From the NCBI GenBank assembly GCA_902800245.1, contig CADCDY010000012.1:712-37802 (forward strand): a DNA stretch of 37,091 nucleotides. Direction: 5' to 3'. Shown in pieces: positions 33,518-37,091 of the stretch. This stretch comes from an uncultured Prevotellaceae bacterium. GTDB taxonomy: Bacteria; Bacteroidota; Bacteroidia; Bacteroidales; Bacteroidaceae. The notes under the pieces are model-generated. The model did not search any database. It saw only the letters and a program-made list of their open reading frames with translations, and was not told the DNA's origin. The stretch's first letter is position 1. Every line of letters begins with the position of its first letter. The position numbers were made by a program, and so were the translations under genes.

Positions 33518-35125
33518 TTAATATTCATATAGACGGATGTGGAGGATTTTCCACTCGCCGACACCGATGCGAGCGTGACGGCCTTGATGCGTTTGGTCAC
33601 CGTTATGACGTCGGAGGTACTGCATCGTGCCATCATTGGAGATGGAAACTTCATCTACGGAAAGTAGGCCGAGGCGTTTTCCATTGAATTTCTGGCTTTT
33701 GGCTGTTCTCTGCAGGGCAGAGTGTGGCGTTGCGAATTGCTTTTGGCTATTAGCACCTGCTTCTGCAAAACCGTCCTCACCTAATGTCTTTTGTTGCTCT
33801 TGTTGTTTCTCCATAGGCGTCTTAAAGTCAACGACCACACCGCTGCCTGCCAACAGATAGTCAAACTTGCCAAGACGGATGAGCATGGCACCGCCCTCTG
33901 GCCACGTACTGCCGTCGGTGGCACGAGGATCCCAAGGAAGAGTAAAGTAATGGCGACAGGTCATCACCACATTGTCATCGTTAATAACGCGCTCACGATC
34001 TTCCTGGTCAAAGAGTAGGCCCCAACTATTCAACGAGCGTTTTACATTGAATACTTGTCGCAGCAGGGCGTAGGCTTTTGTTACCGATTCTGTTTCCTTT
34101 GGGCTGGCTTGGTCGATGGCGAAGGGTGAGAAACCCAAAGCCTGATGCTCGCCAAAGGCATAGAGGGCACGGACTCCGCTATTCTCGCAACAGCGGCTCT
34201 CAGGGATAAAGAGACGATTTTTGATTTTTCCTCCATCCTGCGGACGCAAAGGCATTGCATACTGTGCACACCACGACTTGAAGCCAGTATCGTAGATGTC
34301 GGGGGCGAGCAGGTCGATGCTCGGTGCGCCCTCGTGCCAAAAGTCTATGAGGTGTGCTAATGGCCCTGCCGACGGATATTCGCCAGGACGGCGCCCACGG
34401 CTGTTCATTGCGGCATTCACATAGAGCGGCATGTCGTGGATGCTGCGTGCTGCCTGAGCCAGATGCTCCACGTAGCGGGCATAGTTCAACGCCATAAACT
34501 TCTCGTCGGCATACTCATCCGTGCCGTAGCGTTCCGCCCACCTTTCTTTAATATAGGCTTTCTCAGCTAAAGGTGAATGGTCGCGTGCCGATTCCAGCAT
34601 ACCAATCTCATTCTCTATCTGCATCATGACGACCACCTCGCGCTGCGGGTCTTTTTCACGGATATGCCGCATGAGTGACGAGAATGCCTTCAGGTCGGCT
34701 TGCAACACGTTGTCGCTGAAGCACGAGGCGATCTCCATCTGCTTTCCTTCGGCGGTCATCGCCCGTGGGAACCGCTTCGTGTCCTGCTTGAACCACCCTG
34801 GCGCATAGCACGACATCGAATTCTTCCACGCACCGAACCAAAGGTACACGACGTGCAAATGCTCACGTCGCGCCACGTCGATCGTGCGGTCGATAAGCGT
34901 GAAATCGAACTGCCCCTCCGTAGGCTCCATCAACTCCCAGTAGGCAGGCACGAGCACCGTGTTCAGTCCCAACGCCCGCATCCGTGGCATCACCTCGTCG
35001 ATATCCTCCACCGATGTTGCCGCCGAATTACTCAACTCACCGCCAAGGATAGGATCATTTAGTTTCTGGGCTGAAACAGCCAGTACGCTCATCATTGCCA
35101 TAAGGCATATAATTAGTTTCTTCAT
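33518..35125 (-). CDS. Secreted GH35-type beta-galactosidase with DUF5597
   Basis: A 535-residue exported enzyme. Signal peptide ends near AVSAQ. The TIM-barrel part shows RALGLNTVLVPAYWELMEP, FDFTLIDRTIDVARREHLHV, the acid/base site MMQIENEIGML and the nucleophile site IPESRC, typical of GH35 enzymes that carry a C-terminal DUF5597 domain. The start at 35125 (MKKLIICLMAMM) gives the signal directly; the longer frame adds a non-signal stretch. A repeat-derived insert interrupts the C-terminal domain (33683-33754). It lies 56 bases after the gene at 35182-36000 and has no promoter box, so the two may form one unit. Confidence 0.88.
   Translation of the reverse strand: MKKLIICLMAMMSVLAVSAQKLNDPILGGELSNSAATSVEDIDEVMPRMRALGLNTVLVPAYWELMEPTEGQFDFTLIDRTIDVARREHLHVVYLWFGAWKNSMSCYAPGWFKQDTKRFPRAMTAEGKQMEIASCFSDNVLQADLKAFSSLMRHIREKDPQREVVVMMQIENEIGMLESARDHSPLAEKAYIKERWAERYGTDEYADEKFMALNYARYVEHLAQAARSIHDMPLYVNAAMNSRGRRPGEYPSAGPLAHLIDFWHEGAPSIDLLAPDIYDTGFKSWCAQYAMPLRPQDGGKIKNRLFIPESRCCENSGVRALYAFGEHQALGFSPFAIDQASPKETESVTKAYALLRQVFNVKRSLNSWGLLFDQEDRERVINDDNVVMTCRHYFTLPWDPRATDGSTWPEGGAMLIRLGKFDYLLAGSGVVVDFKTPMEKQQEQQKTLGEDGFAEAGANSQKQFATPHSALQRTAKSQKFNGKRLGLLSVDEVSISNDGTMQYLRRHNGDQTHQGRHARIGVGEWKILHIRLYEY
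33683..33754 (-). repeat. Interspersed repeat translated in frame within the GH35 gene
   Basis: On the minus strand GCTAATAGCCAAAAGC starts the segment and ACAGCCAAAAGCCAG ends it, giving ANSQKQ and TAKSQKFN with a different core between. Both ends match the style of the mnmA insert (AISQK, AQSQK). It sits in a variable loop of the C-terminal domain and keeps the frame. Confidence 0.6.
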
Positions 35126-35181
35126 AATCGTATAGTTTTTGTTGGTTATTAATACTATTGCATCCAATCCCATCGTCTTTC

Positions 35182-36000
35182 TTATTGATATTTATATGTC
35201 ATTTGCATGGATATATAGCCATTAGGCCATTTCTTCCGGTCTACATACAGTTTGGCATTGCCCTTGGAAAGCAGAAACAAGTTGGGCCTCACTTCGCTGA
35301 GCTCAAAGTGCATCTTGTTCTGGCCCTCTGTATAGTCTAACATCTTGATCTGCCAACACCCGTCGGCGATGTGTACCTGCATGTTGTCGAGTCTCACCTT
35401 ATAGATGGTCCTGCCGCCCGTGGTGTAGCTGCCCATATATTTCATATCGGTTTCCTGCTTCTTACGGTATTTTTTCTTCAGTTCCTTTGCCTTGTCGCGT
35501 ACCTTCTCATAGAACATGTCATACACGTTGGCGCTCATCATACCGTCGTGTTTCAGGAATGACTTTACCTGCTTCTCCGTCAGCTTCTGTTTCATCTCCA
35601 CCATACGCACGTTGGACGTCGTTATCTTGCCTTTGTTGAACAGCACGTCCTCGGCCATCGTGATGCCAAACACCTTGTGTTCCATCAATGCCTTCACAAT
35701 CTGTCCGTATCCTGCGAGCTTGGCTGCAAAAGTTACAGTACGGCGGTGGGGAATCTGGGTCAGATCCAGATCCTTGTCCAACTTGCACGTCACGGAATAG
35801 CGCAATGTCTGCAGGCGTTTCTTCAGCGGCTTGGCGTTTTCCAGTACCTGTTTCACCAGATACTCCTCAAACGTCATACCATCTGGCAGCACCACGACCT
35901 CGTTCAGGTTCAATGATGCTGCGATGTCATCATCCTCCTGGGCCCAGATGCCTATGGGCAACATGACTACAAGACAAAGCAGTATGAGCAGTTGTTTCAT
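35182..36000 (-). CDS. Conserved secreted protein of unknown function
   Basis: A 272-residue exported protein: signal peptide MKQLLILLCLVVMLPIGIWA, then LNLNEVVVLPDGMTFEEYLV, a basic helical stretch (KPLKKRLQTLRYSVTCKL) and a C-terminal beta-rich part ending WPNGYISMQMTYKYQ. The middle has a Lys-rich helix (RDKAKELKKKYRKKQE). I do not recognise a family beyond a resemblance to Bacteroidales periplasmic proteins. The ATG at 36000 is used; a GTG three codons upstream lies in the promoter. It is upstream of the GH35 gene. Confidence 0.7.
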   Translation of the reverse strand: MKQLLILLCLVVMLPIGIWAQEDDDIAASLNLNEVVVLPDGMTFEEYLVKQVLENAKPLKKRLQTLRYSVTCKLDKDLDLTQIPHRRTVTFAAKLAGYGQIVKALMEHKVFGITMAEDVLFNKGKITTSNVRMVEMKQKLTEKQVKSFLKHDGMMSANVYDMFYEKVRDKAKELKKKYRKKQETDMKYMGSYTTGGRTIYKVRLDNMQVHIADGCWQIKMLDYTEGQNKMHFELSEVRPNLFLLSKGNAKLYVDRKKWPNGYISMQMTYKYQ

Positions 36001-36008
36001 TCTGCGCA

Positions 36009-36016
36009 CAAAAATA
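36009..36016 (-). promoter_or_regulatory. -7 box for the secreted unknown protein, next to its ATG
   Basis: TATTTTTG on the minus strand at 36016-36009, only eight bases before the ATG at 36000, so the transcript should have almost no leader. The stretch 36017-36198 holds no gene or other feature I can support. Confidence 0.5.
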
Positions 36017-36198
36017 CAAAAAAAGTCTCGAAAAATGCTTTCCCATTATGAAAAGACCCTGTATTTTTATACTAAATTAGTAAATATCATGCATAATTCT
36101 GCAAAAAAATGAACATCTACCCGTATTTCGGTCATATCCACTCAAAACAAAAACTCCCGCAAGTCATTGACTCACAGGAGTTCTTTGTGACTGCTCAC

Positions 36199-36229
36199 AA
36201 AAAAAAGACATTGCCTTTCGGCGATGTCT
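36199..36229 (-). terminator. Terminator of the former tRNA gene
   Basis: On the minus strand a 10-bp stem (36229-36220 with 36215-36206) closes a GAAA tetraloop and is followed by eight T residues. It lies just beyond the tRNA 3' end, in the right orientation. Confidence 0.8.
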
Positions 36230-36238
36230 TCTTTCGAG

Positions 36239-36260
36239 GGTGCCCAGACGGACTCGAACC
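36239..36260 (-). pseudogene. 3' fragment of a tRNA gene (T-arm and acceptor), likely attachment site
   Basis: On the minus strand the fragment reads GGTTCGAGTCCGTCTGGGCA and then CC: half of the T stem, the T loop TTCGAGT, the 3' T stem CCGTC and an acceptor strand. A full tRNA would have GACGG before the T loop, but here it is TTTAGG, and no anticodon or D arm follows. The break lies inside the T arm, a frequent crossover site of integrases. Confidence 0.65.
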
Positions 36261-36317
36261 TAAAGCGATTCTTAATTTTATCTATCATAATAGATGATTC
36301 TTGGCTCTTTTTGAGTG

Positions 36318-36353
36318 AAAAAAGGGAACAACACCGCGATGGATGCTGCTCCC
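36318..36353 (-). terminator. Terminator after the hsp20 gene
   Basis: On the minus strand GGGAGCAGCA (36353-36344) pairs with TGTTGTTCCC (36333-36324), with G-T pairs, and is followed by six T residues (36323-36318). Confidence 0.7.
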
Positions 36354-36401
36354 AACTGTTTTTAGATGTTTCAATCCCTTTTAGACAAAGCCCGGCGAGG
36401 C

Positions 36402-36752
36402 TTATGAGACTTCGATGGCCTTGGTGACCTTCTGCTTCGGCTCGGTCTTCGGCATGGTGATGGTCAGGATGCCGTCCTCGACCTTAGCAGAAATCTGATC
36501 CTTCACCACATCGTCTGGTAGCGTGTAGCTCTGCTCGTAGTTCGAGTAGCTGAACTCGCGGCGCAGATAGTGATGGTGCTTGTCCTCATGCTTTTGTTCC
36601 TGTTTGTTCTCAATGGCGATGGTGAGGTTGCCCTCGTCATTGATGGCTACGCGACAATATTCTTTCTTGATGCCTGGAGCTGCAAGTTCCATCGTGTAGG
36701 CCTTCTCACTCTCCTTGACATTGACTGCGGGTGCTGTACTGTTGGCACGAGG
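36402..36752 (-). pseudogene. Hsp20 small heat-shock protein, truncated at its 5' end
   Basis: The alpha-crystallin domain is complete: MELAAPGIKKEYCRVAINDE, then YLRREFSYSNYEQSYTLPDD and GILTITMPKTEP. Upstream in the same frame is PRANSTAPAVNVKESEKAYT, which is normal Hsp20 sequence, but it is preceded at once by a TAG stop (36755-36753) instead of the usual N-terminal 30 or so residues. The only in-frame ATG is at 36692, giving a 96-residue product without the N-terminal arm needed for oligomers. It may be a dead gene or a shortened one. Confidence 0.7.
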
Positions 36753-36775
36753 CTATTTTTAAATTTGACATTTTG

Positions 36776-36874
36776 TTACTTGATTGCCTCGGCTTTCGCT
36801 TCGGCTCTCACTAACAGATAAGCAAAGTACATGCCTATGGAAAGAATCCATGCCAGAATGACAATCGCTGAAGT
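36776..36874 (-). pseudogene. Short membrane-protein fragment
   Basis: After a stop at 36877-36875, the minus strand reads TSAIVILAWILSIGMYFAYL and LVRAEAKAEAIK before a TAA. It is one membrane span with a charged tail, without an ATG at its start. It looks like the C-terminal end of a small membrane protein left in place next to the truncated hsp20. No family recognised. Positions 36876-36946 show nothing else. Confidence 0.35.
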
Positions 36875-36946
36875 CTAACTGGCACGGAATTTAAACTCAG
36901 TTATACTATGCTGACAATTTATTAAACTCGTTTAAACATTGAGGTG

Positions 36947-37091
36947 TTAACTTAATTCTTTCCCAAAAGGTGAAAGGGCCAGCTTTGCCAGCCTAAAGTG
37001 CATCTTTCCGAATGGGATGCCAATGATGGTGATGCAGAATATGAGACCGTAGAAGATGTGTGTGAGCCATATCCAGATGCCGCCAACGAAG
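36947..37091 (-). CDS. YccF-family membrane protein (partial at the right edge)
   Basis: Only the last 47 residues are visible, in the minus frame that ends with TAA at 36949-36947. They read FVGGIWIWLTHIFYGLIFCI, then TIIGIPFGKMHFRLAKLALS and PFGKELS. The pattern GGIWI...H...GL...CITIIGIPFG..HF.LA.LAL.PFG is that of YccF inner-membrane domains, whose function is unknown. The start is beyond the window. Confidence 0.75.
   Translation of the reverse strand, partial: FVGGIWIWLTHIFYGLIFCITIIGIPFGKMHFRLAKLALSPFGKELS

Overview
The window is chromosomal DNA from a member of the Bacteroidales, most likely a Prevotellaceae-type gut or rumen bacterium. The basis is the protein content (two-segment TypA, BexR-free housekeeping genes, a LruC-type lipoprotein, GH67, PL1 and GH35 enzymes, membrane-linked AraC regulators), a type-IX-like C-terminal tail on the CotH protein, and the many TAnnTTTG promoter -7 boxes, several with a TTTG or TTG -33 box 19-20 bases upstream. 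Ribosome binding sites are weak, as usual in Bacteroidota. The genus is an inference.

Layout. 1-3.5 kb: 3' end of a membrane-linked AraC regulator, then a two-gene unit of secreted or cytoplasmic alpha/beta hydrolases (DUF3089-like lipoprotein, type B carboxylesterase). 3.6-5.9 kb: typA (-) and rpsO (+), divergent. 5.9-15.7 kb: one minus-strand operon of four large PAS sensor kinases with no response regulator beside them. 15.8-17.5 kb: frr and rsgA. 17.5-21 kb: a second membrane AraC regulator divergent from a large LruC-domain lipoprotein. 21-23.7 kb: an SPFH / ribbon-helix-helix / small membrane protein cassette (-) divergent from mnmA (+). 23.7-30 kb: a CotH-kinase-like secreted protein and a pectate lyase in one operon, divergent from a GH67 alpha-glucuronidase: plant cell-wall degradation without a SusC/SusD pair. 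30-31.5 kb: a gene-poor stretch with a truncated gene, an 11-bp unit array, a secreted His-rich HMA-like protein and a nitroreductase stub. 31.5-36 kb: secreted alpha/beta hydrolase, low-molecular-weight tyrosine phosphatase, a broken acyl-CoA thioesterase, a GH35/DUF5597 enzyme and a conserved secreted protein. 36-37.1 kb: a tRNA 3' end with its terminator, a 5'-truncated hsp20, a small membrane fragment and a partial YccF protein.

The strongest signal is the kinase operon. In transcription order the genes read Tyr-type, His-type, Tyr-type, His-type at the phospho-acceptor position of the H-box. The two Tyr-type proteins resemble each other, and so do the two His-type proteins, so the operon looks like a duplicated pseudokinase/kinase pair. 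In the second pair both members carry a periplasmic solute-binding domain. Other notable signals are a family of AGCCAAAAGC-rich repeats present between genes and also translated in frame inside MnmA and the GH35 enzyme; an inverted copy of the 3' end of mnmA flanking the SPFH cassette, which could support a neutral inversion; a mirrored array of 11-bp units; and a probable integration scar at a tRNA 3' end. All domain assignments were made by eye from motifs, without database searches.
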